Shown: positions 38,878-48,326, numbered from the stretch's first letter. The stretch: 64,000 bases of DNA from Burkholderia sp. BCC0506 (GCF_902833145.1 NZ_CADFEN010000001.1:373994-437993); one strand, 5' to 3'. Made by a program: numbers and translations. The notes: generated by a model from the letters alone, not told the origin.

Positions 38878-39870
38878 TCAGTGCGATGCGGCGACGATCG
38901 GGCGCGCGAACGACGGATCGATCAGCGTATCGACGATCTTCGCGGGATCGACGCCCGGCCTGGTCAGTTGCTCGGCCGTCAGCACCGGCGCCGCGGCTTT
39001 CAGCGCCGCGCGCTGCGTGTCGCCCGGCACCGGGTCGCTGAAATCGTTGCGCTGAAGCTGCAGCTTCGCGACCGGCAGCGACACCTTCGATTCGTCGGCG
39101 ACGATCTGCGCGGTCTCGGCCGGATGCGCGACGATCCACTGACGCGCACGGTCGTAGACTTTCAGCACGCGCGCCACCGCCTGCGGATACTGGCTGGCGA
39201 ACGCATCGCGCACGTTCAGGAACCCATAGGTATTGAAGGCGACGTTGCGGTACAGCAGGCGCGCGCCGTCGTCGAGCTGGGCGGCGGCCATGTGCGGATC
39301 GAGCCCGGCCCACGCATCGACCTGGCCGTTCGCGAGCGCGGTGAGGCCGTCCGGATGCTGCAGGTTGACGATTTCGACGTCGTCGCGCGTCAGGTCGGCC
39401 GTGTGCAGCGCGCGCAGCGTGAACAGGAACGGATCGGTGCCGCGCGTCGCGGCGATCTTCTTGCCCTTCAGGTCGGCGAGCGTGCGGATCGGCGAATCCT
39501 TGCGCACCACGAGCGCCGTCCATTCGGGGCGCGAGAACACGTAGACGGTATGGATCGGGTTGCCGTTCGCGCGGGCGAGCACCGACGCGAGCCCCGCGGC
39601 CGAGCCGAAATCGACCGCGCCGCTGTTCAGGTATTCGAGCGCGCGATTGCTGCCGAGGCTCAGCACCCAGCGAATCGCCGTCCCGTCGGGCTTGAATTCG
39701 TCGTCGAGCCACCCGAAGTGACGGATCACGAGACTCTCGGGCGAGTAGTACGCATAGTCGACGCGGATTTCGGCGGGCGTCGCCGCCTGCGCGTGCATCG
39801 ATGCGAGGCCGGCAAGCGCGGCAACGGCGAGGGCCGCGGATTGCCACACGCGGGACCAGAACGGCTTCAT
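38878..39870 (-). CDS. Aliphatic-sulfonate-type periplasmic binding protein (SsuA-like)
   Basis: 330 residues. ATG 39870 is chosen with GGAG upstream; it starts a signal peptide (cleavage near AQA-AT). The fold shows the SsuA/TauA pattern: DYAYYSPESLVIRHFGWLDDEF, SGAVDFGSAAGLA, VVRKDSPIRTLADLKGKKIA and DAWAGLDPHMAAAQL. It binds sulfonates in the periplasm for the SsuC/SsuB-like pair. It is the first gene of the operon and is divergent from the MFS gene, so a shared sulfur-starvation regulator is likely. Confidence 0.9.
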   Translation of the reverse strand: MKPFWSRVWQSAALAVAALAGLASMHAQAATPAEIRVDYAYYSPESLVIRHFGWLDDEFKPDGTAIRWVLSLGSNRALEYLNSGAVDFGSAAGLASVLARANGNPIHTVYVFSRPEWTALVVRKDSPIRTLADLKGKKIAATRGTDPFLFTLRALHTADLTRDDVEIVNLQHPDGLTALANGQVDAWAGLDPHMAAAQLDDGARLLYRNVAFNTYGFLNVRDAFASQYPQAVARVLKVYDRARQWIVAHPAETAQIVADESKVSLPVAKLQLQRNDFSDPVPGDTQRAALKAAAPVLTAEQLTRPGVDPAKIVDTLIDPSFARPIVAASH

Positions 39871-40200
39871 CGGGATTCTCCGGAAGAGCGGCAACGCGCC
39901 GCGAACAGGCAGGGCAGCGGGCTAATGTAACGAAGCGCAGGCGATCCGTTAACGAAGAAATCCGCGATTGAACATACGCGCTGCTGCTAAGCGCGGCGCG
40001 CGCAACTTTATGACGCACGCCGATTAATTTATCGCTTTATATCGCTTGGGATTGCAGGACCGGAGGAACAGAATTTCCGCTGCCGGAACCCGGCGACCGC
40101 GGGGCTGCATTTGCCCGCCGCCGCGATGGTCGCGCGTACCGACCGGTTTCCGGCTTCACGACGACCTTGCCGTGCATTCGGCATCAAATTAAGGAATCCG
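39871..40200. promoter_or_regulatory. Divergent control region, sulfonate operon / MFS gene
   Basis: The region holds TAACG-N14-CGTTA (39928-39951) and a direct repeat ATCGCTT spaced 10 bp (40031 and 40041) inside an AT-rich stretch. Both are plausible contacts for a LysR-type sulfur regulator (CysB/SsuR class), but neither matches a consensus well. No gene is present. Confidence 0.35.
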
Positions 40201-41628
40201 ATGAGTTCGATCGACCTGAGCCCCGTCACGCCGGTTTCTTCCCCCATTCGCTCGGCCAGCGACGTCGCGCGCCTGATCAACACGGTGGACAGTTCGGTCA
40301 GCCATGCGCGGATGATCGTGCTGCTCGCGCTCGGCGGCGTGTTTCTCGACGCGTACGACCTGACGACGCTGTCCTACGGCATCGACGACGTGACGCGCGA
40401 GTTCGGGCTGACGCCCGCGCTGACCGGCTTGGTCGGATCGGCGATCATGATCGGCACGATCTTCGGCAGCCTGATCGGCGGCTGGCTGACCGACCGGATC
40501 GGTCGCTACCAGGTGTTCATGGCCGACATGCTGTTCTTCGTGGTCGCGGCGATCGCGGCCGGGCTCGCGCCGAACGTGTGGGTGCTGATCGGCGCCCGCT
40601 TCGTGATGGGGCTCGGCGTCGGCATCGACCTGCCCGTCGCGATGGCGTTTCTCGCGGAATTCTCGAAGTTCAACGGCCGCGGCAACAAGGCGTCGCGGCT
40701 CGCCGCATGGTGCCCGATGTGGTACGTCGCGTCGTCGGTGTGCTTCCTGCTGATCTTCGGCCTGTATTTCCTGCTGCCGGCCGAGCATGCGGGCTGGCTG
40801 TGGCGCGCCTCGCTGATCTTCGGCGCGGCGCCGGCGCTCGTCATCATCCTGTTCCGCAACCGCTTCATGAACGAATCGCCGCTGTGGGCCGCGAATCAGG
40901 GCGACCTGGCCAACGCCGCGCGCATCCTGCGCAAGTCGTACGGCATTCACGCGCACGAAGCGGAGGACGCGCGACGCGAGCCGAGCCCCCCGCCCGTGCG
41001 GATTCGCGTGCTGTTCCAGCGTCCGTATCTCGGGCGCACCATCGTCGCCAGCGTGATGAATCTGTGCATCCCGTTCGAATACACGGCGATCGCGTTCTTC
41101 CTGCCGTCGATCCTGTCGCAATTTCTCGGCGCGGGCGTGTTCGAGACGATCGCGGCATCGCTCGCGTTGAACGTGCTGTTCGCGTTTACCGGCGGCTTGC
41201 TGGGCATGCGTCTCGCGTATCGCTATCCGTCGCGTCATGTCGCGATCGCGGGGTTCGCGCTGCAAACGGTCGCGCTCGTCGCGCTGGCGCTCGCGGGGCA
41301 TCCGCACGGCGCACTGGCGGTGGGCGTCGTGCTGCTGATGCTCGGCACGTGGCTGTTCGCCGAAGGCTTCGGGCCGGGCGCGCAGATGATGATCTATCCG
41401 ACGCTGTCGTATCCGGCCACGATCCGCGGCACCGGCGTCGGCTTCGGGCGGTCGCTGTGCGGCATCGGACAGGCGCTGGCGCTGTTCGTGCTGCCGATCC
41501 TGCAGGCCCGCCTCGGCACCGACATGTTCTGGGTGGTCGCGATCAGCGCGGTCACGCCGATCGTATTCCTGCTGATCGTGCGCTACGAACCGACCGCGCG
41601 CGACATCGACGACGAAAGCGCGGCGTGA
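40201..41628 (+). CDS. MFS transporter in the sulfur cluster
   Basis: 475 residues, 12 predicted helices. ATG 40201 has AAGGA upstream and is chosen over an earlier start. Motif A GGWLTDRIGRYQVF follows helix 2; LDAYDLTTLSYGIDDV in helix 1 and ARFVMGLGVGIDLPVAMAFLAEFS in helix 4 resemble aromatic-acid or sugar-type proton symporters. Placed between a sulfonate importer and desulfurising monooxygenases, it probably imports an organosulfur compound. Substrate and direction are inferred. Confidence 0.85.
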   Translation: MSSIDLSPVTPVSSPIRSASDVARLINTVDSSVSHARMIVLLALGGVFLDAYDLTTLSYGIDDVTREFGLTPALTGLVGSAIMIGTIFGSLIGGWLTDRIGRYQVFMADMLFFVVAAIAAGLAPNVWVLIGARFVMGLGVGIDLPVAMAFLAEFSKFNGRGNKASRLAAWCPMWYVASSVCFLLIFGLYFLLPAEHAGWLWRASLIFGAAPALVIILFRNRFMNESPLWAANQGDLANAARILRKSYGIHAHEAEDARREPSPPPVRIRVLFQRPYLGRTIVASVMNLCIPFEYTAIAFFLPSILSQFLGAGVFETIAASLALNVLFAFTGGLLGMRLAYRYPSRHVAIAGFALQTVALVALALAGHPHGALAVGVVLLMLGTWLFAEGFGPGAQMMIYPTLSYPATIRGTGVGFGRSLCGIGQALALFVLPILQARLGTDMFWVVAISAVTPIVFLLIVRYEPTARDIDDESAA

Positions 41629-41662
41629 ACCCTGACCGGGGCGCTCGCGGTTCCCCGGAAAA

Positions 41663-41698
41663 ACGAACGGCTTCGTCGGACTGCACGAAGCCGTTCGT
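41663..41698 (-). terminator. Rho-independent terminator of the monooxygenase operon
   Basis: A perfect 14-bp stem (ACGAACGGCTTCGT with ACGAAGCCGTTCGT) and 8-nt loop are followed on the minus strand by TTTTTCC. It lies about 55 bp after the monooxygenase stop. A second inverted repeat, CGAAGCCGGT...ACCGGCTTCG (41701-41741), sits beside it. Together they probably separate the convergent MFS and monooxygenase units. Confidence 0.8.
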
Positions 41699-41751
41699 AC
41701 CGAAGCCGGTCGCCGCGTGAGTAACGGACGGACCGGCTTCGACGTCGCGCG

Positions 41752-43152
41752 TCACGCGCCGACCGCTTCCCGCTCGGCCGCGCGCTTGACTTGCTCGATA
41801 TCGCGAAACCGTGCGGCCGGATGCTCGTCGGGCAACCGCGCCGAGCCGCCGAACAGTTTTTCGCGCAGCGTGCCGGGCGCATATGCGCTCGGGTAGACAC
41901 CGCGGCGTTGCAGTTCCGGCACGAGATGGCGCACGACGTCCTCGAAGGTTTCGTGCGCGACCGCATACGCGAGGTTGAAGCCGTCCACGTCGGTCGCGGC
42001 CACCCATTCCTGCAGGATGTCCGCGACGGTCGATGCGGACCCGACGAACACCGGGCCCATCCCGCCGATACCGCCCCAGGCTGCCAGCGCCTCGATCGTC
42101 CACGCGGTGTCGCCGCCCGACAGGTGCTCGACCGCCGACACGATCGCGTTCGTTTCCACGCGCCGGACGGGATCGGTCGGCGCGTACTGGCCGAAGTCGA
42201 TGCCGGTCCAGCCCGACATGAACACCAGCGAGCCGTCGTACGACACGTAGCGCCGGTATTCGTCGAACTTCGCCTGCGCCTGCTCGTCGGTCTCGTCGAC
42301 GATCACCGTGACGAGGTTGTAGATCAGCACCTTCGCCGGATCGCGCCCGGCGGCCGCGGCCTGCGCGCGCACGTCGGTCACGTAGCGCGCGAGCTGGTCG
42401 CGCGTCGGCGCGGCGACGAACACGCATTCGGCGTGCTGCGCGGCGAACGCCTTGCCGGGGCCCGACGCGCCGGCCTGAAACAGCACCGGCGTGCGCTGCG
42501 GCGACGGCTCGCACAGGTGATAGCCGGGCACGTCGAAGAAGCGGCCCTTGTGGCCGATCTCGTGCACTTTCTCGGGATGCGTGAACACGCGGCCGGCGCG
42601 ATCGCGCACCACCGCGCCATCCTCCCAGCTCCCCTCGAACAGCTTGTACAGCACCTCGACGTATTCGGCCGCGACCGCATAGCGGTCGTCGTGCGTGCGC
42701 AGCCCGTGATCGCCGACGTTCTTCGCGCCGCTCTCGAGGTACGACGTGACGATGTTCCATGCGAGCCGGCCCTTCGTGTGATGGTCGGCGGTCGACAGCC
42801 GGCGCGCGAACGTGTACGGGTGCTCGAACGTCGTCGACGCGGTGATGCCGATGCCGAGATGCTCGGTCGCCATCGCGATCGGCGCGGCCAGCTGCAGCGG
42901 ATCGTTGACCGGGATCTGCGCGGCCTGGTGCAGCGCGTGATAGTTGCTGCCCTTGTACACGTCGTAGTAGCCGATCACGTCCGCGATGAAGATCGCATCG
43001 AAGATCCCGCGCTCGAGCACGCGCGCGAGGTCGGTCCAGTAGTCGAGATCCTTGTACTGCCACGAGCGGTCGCGCGGATGCGCCCACAGGCCGGGCGACT
43101 GGTGGCCCACGCAGTTCATTTCGAACGCGTTGAAGCGGATCGTCTTGCTCAT
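41752..43152 (-). CDS. NtaA/DmoA/DszA-family FMN-dependent monooxygenase
   Basis: 466 residues, matching the ~450-residue NtaA/SnaA/DszA/DmoA branch of bacterial luciferase-like enzymes, longer than SfnG or SsuD. Typical segments are SWQYKDLDYWTDLARVLERG, FDAIFIADVIGYYDVY, GRLAWNIVTSYLESGAKNVG, PVLFQAGASGPGKAFAAQHA and TGIDFGQYAP. It uses FMNH2 and O2, here most plausibly to cleave a C-S bond in an organosulfur compound. ATG 43152 overlaps the upstream stop (ATGA) and has GGAG 8 nt upstream. The required flavin reductase is not encoded in the window. Confidence 0.88.
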   Translation of the reverse strand: MSKTIRFNAFEMNCVGHQSPGLWAHPRDRSWQYKDLDYWTDLARVLERGIFDAIFIADVIGYYDVYKGSNYHALHQAAQIPVNDPLQLAAPIAMATEHLGIGITASTTFEHPYTFARRLSTADHHTKGRLAWNIVTSYLESGAKNVGDHGLRTHDDRYAVAAEYVEVLYKLFEGSWEDGAVVRDRAGRVFTHPEKVHEIGHKGRFFDVPGYHLCEPSPQRTPVLFQAGASGPGKAFAAQHAECVFVAAPTRDQLARYVTDVRAQAAAAGRDPAKVLIYNLVTVIVDETDEQAQAKFDEYRRYVSYDGSLVFMSGWTGIDFGQYAPTDPVRRVETNAIVSAVEHLSGGDTAWTIEALAAWGGIGGMGPVFVGSASTVADILQEWVAATDVDGFNLAYAVAHETFEDVVRHLVPELQRRGVYPSAYAPGTLREKLFGGSARLPDEHPAARFRDIEQVKRAAEREAVGA

Positions 43153-44420
43153 TGCGCGGCTCCGGTTGCCGCGCTGACGGCCGTATCGGCGCCCGCCCCG
43201 TTGCCTACGCGCCAGACGAACGGCGGCGTGCGGCCGTTGATGATCCAGTCGCCGACGATGCGCGCCTTGTAGACGAGCGGATTGTGCGACGACACCGTGC
43301 GCGCGTTGCGCCAGTGGCGATCGAGCGCGGTCGTGCTGCGGGTTGCGGACGCGCCGAGCGCGTCGAACAGGCGCGTCGCCGCGCGCAGCACGAGTTCGGA
43401 CACGACGAGCTGGCTTTGCGCGGATTCGATTTCGGCCGCGACGTTCGCGGCCTGCTCGGCCGCTTCGTCGCCGCCGAAGCGCGCTTCGTACGCGTGCTGA
43501 AGCGGCTGCGCGGCGCGCAGCGCGATAGCATCGGCCGCGTAGGCCCATGACGCGATTTCGCCGATCACCTGCTGCAACTGCGCATCGTCGCCGGCACGCG
43601 GCGCATTGCCGTGGCTGTACACGCGCGTGCGGTTGCGCACGAGCTCGCCCGCGTCGCGCACGATTGCGTGCCCGATGCCGGCCAGCGTCGCGACGTGGAA
43701 GAGCTGGTAGAACGCGGTCTGGTACTTGAAGCGGCGTGCGAAATCGATCACGTTGTCCGCGTCGACCGCCGCATTCTCGAAGCGCGTCGTGCCGCTGCCG
43801 GTGGTGGTCTGGCCGAAGCCGTCCCAGTCGTCCTCGCGGATCACGCCCGGCTGCGCGGTCGCGACCGCGACGATCACGTCGCTGCCGTCGTGCGCGCGCT
43901 GCGCGAACACGTCGATCCAGTCGGCGAACAGGCTGCCGGTACTGTAGAACTTCCGGCCGTTCAGCACGAGCCGGCCGTTTTGCTCCGACACCTTCGTGAC
44001 GGTCTGGCCGAGCGGCACGTCACCGGCTTCCGACCACGCATTGCCGACGAGCTGGCCGCTCGCGAAGCGGTCGAACCAGGTCGTGCGTTGCGGCCCGGCC
44101 GGTGCGTTCAACCAATCCTCGACGAACGCGAAATGCCCGCGCAATGCCTGCGGCAGATTGGAATCGGCGGCGGCCAGTTCGGTCAGCAGCCGGAACAACT
44201 GCGGCAGCGATGCGCCGGCGCCGCCGGCGCTCGCCGGCAGACGGATCGCGCCGAAGCCCGCCGCTTTCAGCCAGCCGATCGCCTCGTGCGGCAGTTCGCG
44301 GCGGCGTTCGCGCTCGGCGGTGCCGGCGGCGATGCGCGCGAAGATCGGCCGGAACCGGCTCGCGAGCGCATCGTAATCGGTACCGGTGGAAAGGTCGGGA
44401 GCTGCGTGCGACGAAGTCAT
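43149..44420 (-). CDS. DszC-like flavin monooxygenase, acyl-CoA dehydrogenase fold
   Basis: 423 residues of the acyl-CoA-dehydrogenase-like flavin monooxygenases (DszC/SfnC type). Features: LPHEAIGWLKAAGFGAIRLP, AWSEAGDVPLGQTVTKV, LNGRKFYSTGSLFADWIDV, WDGFGQTTTGSGTTRFENA and the end RHWRNARTVSSHNPLVYKAR. GAGG is 8 nt upstream of the ATG. It would oxygenate a sulfur substrate using reduced flavin ahead of the coupled DszA-like enzyme. It is divergent from the SfnB-type gene, with a LysR-type palindrome in between. Cytoplasmic. Confidence 0.87.
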   Translation of the reverse strand: MTSSHAAPDLSTGTDYDALASRFRPIFARIAAGTAERERRRELPHEAIGWLKAAGFGAIRLPASAGGAGASLPQLFRLLTELAAADSNLPQALRGHFAFVEDWLNAPAGPQRTTWFDRFASGQLVGNAWSEAGDVPLGQTVTKVSEQNGRLVLNGRKFYSTGSLFADWIDVFAQRAHDGSDVIVAVATAQPGVIREDDWDGFGQTTTGSGTTRFENAAVDADNVIDFARRFKYQTAFYQLFHVATLAGIGHAIVRDAGELVRNRTRVYSHGNAPRAGDDAQLQQVIGEIASWAYAADAIALRAAQPLQHAYEARFGGDEAAEQAANVAAEIESAQSQLVVSELVLRAATRLFDALGASATRSTTALDRHWRNARTVSSHNPLVYKARIVGDWIINGRTPPFVWRVGNGAGADTAVSAATGAAQ

Positions 44421-44483
44421 GCGGGTTTCCTCGAAGGGCGTGCGCCGGGAGCCCAGTATAGGAAGCGCGGCGCGCCCGTTCCA

Positions 44484-44506
44484 ATAACGGATTCTCGGAT
44501 CGTTAT
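44484..44506. promoter_or_regulatory. LysR-type T-N11-A operator between two sulfur units
   Basis: ATAACG-N11-CGTTAT is a perfect interrupted palindrome of the T-N11-A form bound by LysR-type regulators. It lies 64 bp from the DszC-like start and about 200 bp from the SfnB-type start. In this context CysB or an SsuR-like regulator is the natural candidate; no regulator gene is in the cluster. Confidence 0.6.
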
Positions 44507-44707
44507 CGTCGCTGCGTATTACCGGCCGCGGCTACGCGGCGCGGATCGACGTTCCTGCATCGGTTGCGACGTCAAAGCACGGGGCGATCTCCGTCGATTC
44601 GCACACCGTTTGTTCTCCCAAGGAATATCGTTTCGAGAATCGCTCGGTTTTACGGCCGGCGCGGCGCTGCTAGATTGAATGCTTTCGCCATTCGACAGGA
44701 GAGCCCG

Positions 44708-45946
44708 ATGTCAGACACGAGCGCGACGATTCAGGAGCGGCCGGCCGATGCCCACCCGCAGGTGGCCCGCGTGATCGCCGACGATGCGCAAGCGATCGAG
44801 GTCGCGCATGCGCTGGCGCAACGCCTCGCGCAAGGGGCGGCCGAACGCGATCGCGACCGCCGCCTGCCGCGCGAGGAAATCGAATGGTTTTCTCAGTCGG
44901 GGCTGTGGGCGATCACGGTGCCGAAGGCCTACGGCGGCGCAGGCGTATCGCACGTGACGCTCACCGAGGTGATCAAGATCGTCGCCGCGGCCGATGCGTC
45001 GCTCGGGCAGCTTCCGCAGAATCACTTCGGGCTGGTCGACGTGATCGCGCTCGTCGGCACCGACGCGCAAAAGCGTCATTTCTTCGCCGAAGTGCTGCGC
45101 GGCAAGCGGTTCGGCAACGGCTTCTCGGAGAAGGGCACGAAGCACGTGCTCGACCTGAAGACGCGCGTGCGCCGCGACGGCGACGACTATGTCGTCGACG
45201 GCACGAAGTTCTACTCGACCGGTGCGCTGTTCGCGCACTACGTGCCGGTGCTCGGGCTCGACGACGCGCGGCAAGCCTGGCTCGCGTACGTGCCGCAGCC
45301 GGCGCCCGGGCTGACCGTGATCGACGACTGGTCGGGCTTCGGCCAGCGCACGACCGCGAGCGGCACGGTCGTGCTCGACGCGGTGCGGATTCCCGCGTCG
45401 CACGTGCTGCCCGCGCAGCGCGTGTCGGACGTGCCGACGCTCAACGGTCCGCTGTCGCAGATCATCCAGGCGGCGATCGACGCGGGCATCGCGAAGGCAG
45501 CCATCGACGATACGCTCGCGTTCGTGCGGAACCGCGCGCGGCCGTGGGTCGACAGCGGCGTCGAGCGGGCCGCGGACGATCCGCTCACGATTCGCGAAAT
45601 CGGCCGGCTGCACATCCAGTTGCATGCGGCCGACGCGTTGCTCGAACGTGCGGCGCGTACGCTCGACGAGATTGCGGCGAAGGGCGACGTGACGGAGGAC
45701 GACGTCGCGCGAGCGTCGGTGGCGGTCGGCGAAGCGAAGGTGCTGACGACCGAGATCGCGCTGCTCGCGGGCGAGAAGCTGTTCGAGCTGGCCGGCACGC
45801 AGTCGACGCTCGCCGAGCACAACCTCGACCGCCATTGGCGCAACGCGCGCACGCATACGCTGCACGATCCGGTGCGCTGGAAATATCACCTCGTCGGCAA
45901 CTACTATTTGAACGGTGCGCGCCCGGCGCGCCATGCGTGGAATTGA
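44708..45946 (+). CDS. sfnB: SfnB-family sulfur-acquisition oxidoreductase
   Basis: 412 residues, acyl-CoA-dehydrogenase-like and related to the DszC-like protein encoded divergently. Features: LPREEIEWFSQSGLWAITVP, LPQNHFGLVDVIALVG, FSEKGTKHVLDLKTRVRRDG, YSTGALFAHYVPVLG and DHDWR-type end HNLDRHWRNARTHTLHDP. ATG 44708 has AGGAG 8 nt upstream; the frame is open further upstream without a better start. SfnB-type proteins occur in dimethylsulfone/organosulfur pathways of Pseudomonas and Burkholderia, where the exact reaction is unsettled. Probably induced with the rest of the sulfur cluster. Confidence 0.85.
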   Translation: MSDTSATIQERPADAHPQVARVIADDAQAIEVAHALAQRLAQGAAERDRDRRLPREEIEWFSQSGLWAITVPKAYGGAGVSHVTLTEVIKIVAAADASLGQLPQNHFGLVDVIALVGTDAQKRHFFAEVLRGKRFGNGFSEKGTKHVLDLKTRVRRDGDDYVVDGTKFYSTGALFAHYVPVLGLDDARQAWLAYVPQPAPGLTVIDDWSGFGQRTTASGTVVLDAVRIPASHVLPAQRVSDVPTLNGPLSQIIQAAIDAGIAKAAIDDTLAFVRNRARPWVDSGVERAADDPLTIREIGRLHIQLHAADALLERAARTLDEIAAKGDVTEDDVARASVAVGEAKVLTTEIALLAGEKLFELAGTQSTLAEHNLDRHWRNARTHTLHDPVRWKYHLVGNYYLNGARPARHAWN

Positions 45947-46016
45947 GCCGCGAGCGGCAAGCGGCTCGTCCGGCCGCGGCGCATTGGGCGAGCGTGCCGG
46001 CGATCCGGCCCGCCCG

Positions 46017-47105
46017 CTATGCGTGAACGCCGACCCGATACCGCGTGGTCTGCCGATAGACGTCGCCCGGACGAACGATCACGTCGTCGCGCAGGCCGTC
46101 CATGTTGACCTGATCCGGAAAGCCGCCGGCCTCGACGCACAGCGCCGCATGTTGCACGCACCGCGTGCCGCCGCTCACGCGCACACCGTCGAGATAGTTG
46201 CCCGTATAGAGCTGCAGCCCGCGCTGATCGGTCGACACGATCAACTCGCGGCCGCTTTCCGGATCGTAGACCCGTGCAACGGGCCGGACCTCGCGCGCGC
46301 CGTTGCCGACCACGAAGCAATGATCGAAGCCGCGCGCCCGCGCCAGTTGCGCATGCGGCCAGTCGAGGCGCGCGCCGAGCGGCGCGCTGTGCCGGAAATC
46401 GAACGCCGTGCCCGTCACGTCGGCCGTGCCGGTCGGGATCAGCGCGTCGTCCACTTCGAGGAACGCGTCCGCGTCGATGTGCAGCAGATGGCCGCGCACG
46501 TCGCTGCCCGCGCGCCCGTTCAGGTTGAAGTAGCTGTGATTCGTCAGGTTGAGCGGCGTCGGCGCGTCGGTCCACCCCGTGTAGTCGATCGTCAGCGTGC
46601 CGTCGTCGTCGAGCGTGTAGCGCACCTGCACGCGCACGTTGCCGGGGAATCCCGCGTCGCCTTCGGGTGAATCGAGCCGCAGCGTCAGCCCGCCCCCATC
46701 GTCGATCACGTCCCACCGCGCGCGATGAAAACCGTTCGCGCCGCCGTGCAGCAGGTTGCCGTTCTCGTTGCGGTCCAGCAGGTAGTCGACGCCGTCGAGC
46801 GTGAAGCGCGCGCCGGCGATCCGGTTCGCCCACCGGCCGACCGTCGCGCCGAGATAGACGCCGGAGTCGAGGTATTCGGCCGGCGTGTCGTGCGCGAGCA
46901 CGATATCGGCGAAGCGCCCTGTGCGGTCGGGCGCGAGCCACGACACGACGGTCGCGCCGAGGTCGCTGACGACGACACGCATCCCGTGCGCGTTGCGCAG
47001 CGTGTAGCGCCGCACGGGTTCGCCGTCGGGCAGCGTGCCCCACGGCTCGGCATGCACGCGTGCGGCGCCGGGCGTCAGGTATGAGGAATCGGTTTCGATA
47101 TGCAT
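46017..47105 (-). CDS. galM: Galactose mutarotase (aldose 1-epimerase)
   Basis: 362 residues, the usual GalM length. Motifs: SDLGATVVSW, GATVGRWANRIAGARF, NGNLLHGGANGFHRARW, NLTNHSYFNLNG (catalytic His) and CVEAGGFPDQVN (catalytic Glu). It interconverts alpha and beta anomers of aldoses. It lies 27 bp downstream of xylR on the same strand, so it is probably co-transcribed and serves xylose, galactose or both. No clear Shine-Dalgarno is present, so the start could be internal. No signal peptide is seen. Confidence 0.93.
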   Translation of the reverse strand: MHIETDSSYLTPGAARVHAEPWGTLPDGEPVRRYTLRNAHGMRVVVSDLGATVVSWLAPDRTGRFADIVLAHDTPAEYLDSGVYLGATVGRWANRIAGARFTLDGVDYLLDRNENGNLLHGGANGFHRARWDVIDDGGGLTLRLDSPEGDAGFPGNVRVQVRYTLDDDGTLTIDYTGWTDAPTPLNLTNHSYFNLNGRAGSDVRGHLLHIDADAFLEVDDALIPTGTADVTGTAFDFRHSAPLGARLDWPHAQLARARGFDHCFVVGNGAREVRPVARVYDPESGRELIVSTDQRGLQLYTGNYLDGVRVSGGTRCVQHAALCVEAGGFPDQVNMDGLRDDVIVRPGDVYRQTTRYRVGVHA

Positions 47106-47132
47106 GAGTGGAGGTCGGGTGGGCGGCGGGCG

Positions 47133-48326
47133 TCAGGTCGTGGCGGCCGCGCGTTCCTGATATTCGCGCGGCGTGCAGCCGAGCTCGCGCCTGAACACCG
47201 CGTACATGTACTGAAGCGACGTGAACCCGCAACGGATCGCGACTTCGGCGCTCGACGCCTGTCGGCTGGCGAGCAGCGCCTGCGCGGCTTCGAGCTTGTG
47301 ACGCAGGATTTCCTGATGCACCGTGCGTTGCAGTTCGCGCCGGAAGTGCTCCTCGAGCAGCGAGCGCGACACGCCGACGTAGTCGGCGACCTGTTCGGTC
47401 TTGATCCCCTGGCACGCGTACTGGCGGATGAAATGCCGGGCACGCATCACGTGCGGGCTCGCCAGCGGCTGGTGGCGCGTCGATTCGAGCACGTTGATGC
47501 CGACCGGCGGCACGAGGATGCGCTGCCCCGGAAAGCGCGCGCCGCGCAGCATCCGGTGCAGCAGGTGCGCGGCGGTGCGGCCCATTTCCTCGGTGCCCTG
47601 GATCACCGACGACAGCGGAATGCGCGTCAGCGTGCGCGTGAGCGGATCGTTGTCGATGCCGATGATCGCGACCTGCTCCGGCACCGCGATGCCGGCGATC
47701 AGGCACGCCTGCAGCAGGTGCCGCGCACGCGCGTCGGTCACCGCGATCACGCCGACGGGCTTCGGCAGCGCATGCAGCCAGCCGATCAGTTGCTCGATCG
47801 CGTGATTCCAGCCCGACGCGCTGGTCGACAGCCCGCGGTAGATCGGCGCGTCGAGCCCGTCTGCACGCGCGAGCCGGTCGAACGCCAGCTCGCGCTGCTG
47901 CGCCCAGCGGTTCTCCTGCGCGACCGGCAGGCTGTACATCGCGAAATGCGCGAGCCCGGCACCGATCAGGTGCGTGTACGCGAGCGACACGAGTTTCGCG
48001 TTGTCCGTCGCAATATATGGGACGCCGTCCGGGTACTGCGCCGGATCCTCGTACGACGATCCGATCGCGACGATCGGCAGCGGCGAGCCCGCAAGCGCGT
48101 CGGCCACGGCCGGGTCGTCGAAATCCGCGATGATGCCGTCGCCGTCGAAACGCTCGATCCCGGTGAGCCGGCAGCGGAAGTCGTCTTCGAGGAACAGGTC
48201 CCACACGACGCGCGTCGTGTGCAGGTATTGGCCGATGCCGCTGATGATCTCGCGGTCGTAGACCTTGTTCGCGTTGAACAGCAGCGCGATGCGGTGCGGT
48301 GTCTGGGCGGAAGGGGCGCGTGTCAT
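47133..48326 (-). CDS. xylR: Xylose operon activator XylR (LacI-like sensor + AraC HTH)
   Basis: 397 residues with the XylR architecture: a periplasmic-binding-like xylose sensor (about 12-280; HRIALLFNANKVYDREIISG) fused to a C-terminal AraC HTH (about 295-390; VADYVGVSRSLLEEHFRREL and VAIRCGFTSLQYMYAVFRRE). E. coli XylR has the same order and size (~392 residues). It is divergent from xylA, so it should activate xylABFGH and perhaps its own unit when xylose binds. ATG 48326 begins just ahead of the conserved domain; upstream in-frame starts lack support. Confidence 0.93.
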   Translation of the reverse strand: MTRAPSAQTPHRIALLFNANKVYDREIISGIGQYLHTTRVVWDLFLEDDFRCRLTGIERFDGDGIIADFDDPAVADALAGSPLPIVAIGSSYEDPAQYPDGVPYIATDNAKLVSLAYTHLIGAGLAHFAMYSLPVAQENRWAQQRELAFDRLARADGLDAPIYRGLSTSASGWNHAIEQLIGWLHALPKPVGVIAVTDARARHLLQACLIAGIAVPEQVAIIGIDNDPLTRTLTRIPLSSVIQGTEEMGRTAAHLLHRMLRGARFPGQRILVPPVGINVLESTRHQPLASPHVMRARHFIRQYACQGIKTEQVADYVGVSRSLLEEHFRRELQRTVHQEILRHKLEAAQALLASRQASSAEVAIRCGFTSLQYMYAVFRRELGCTPREYQERAAATT

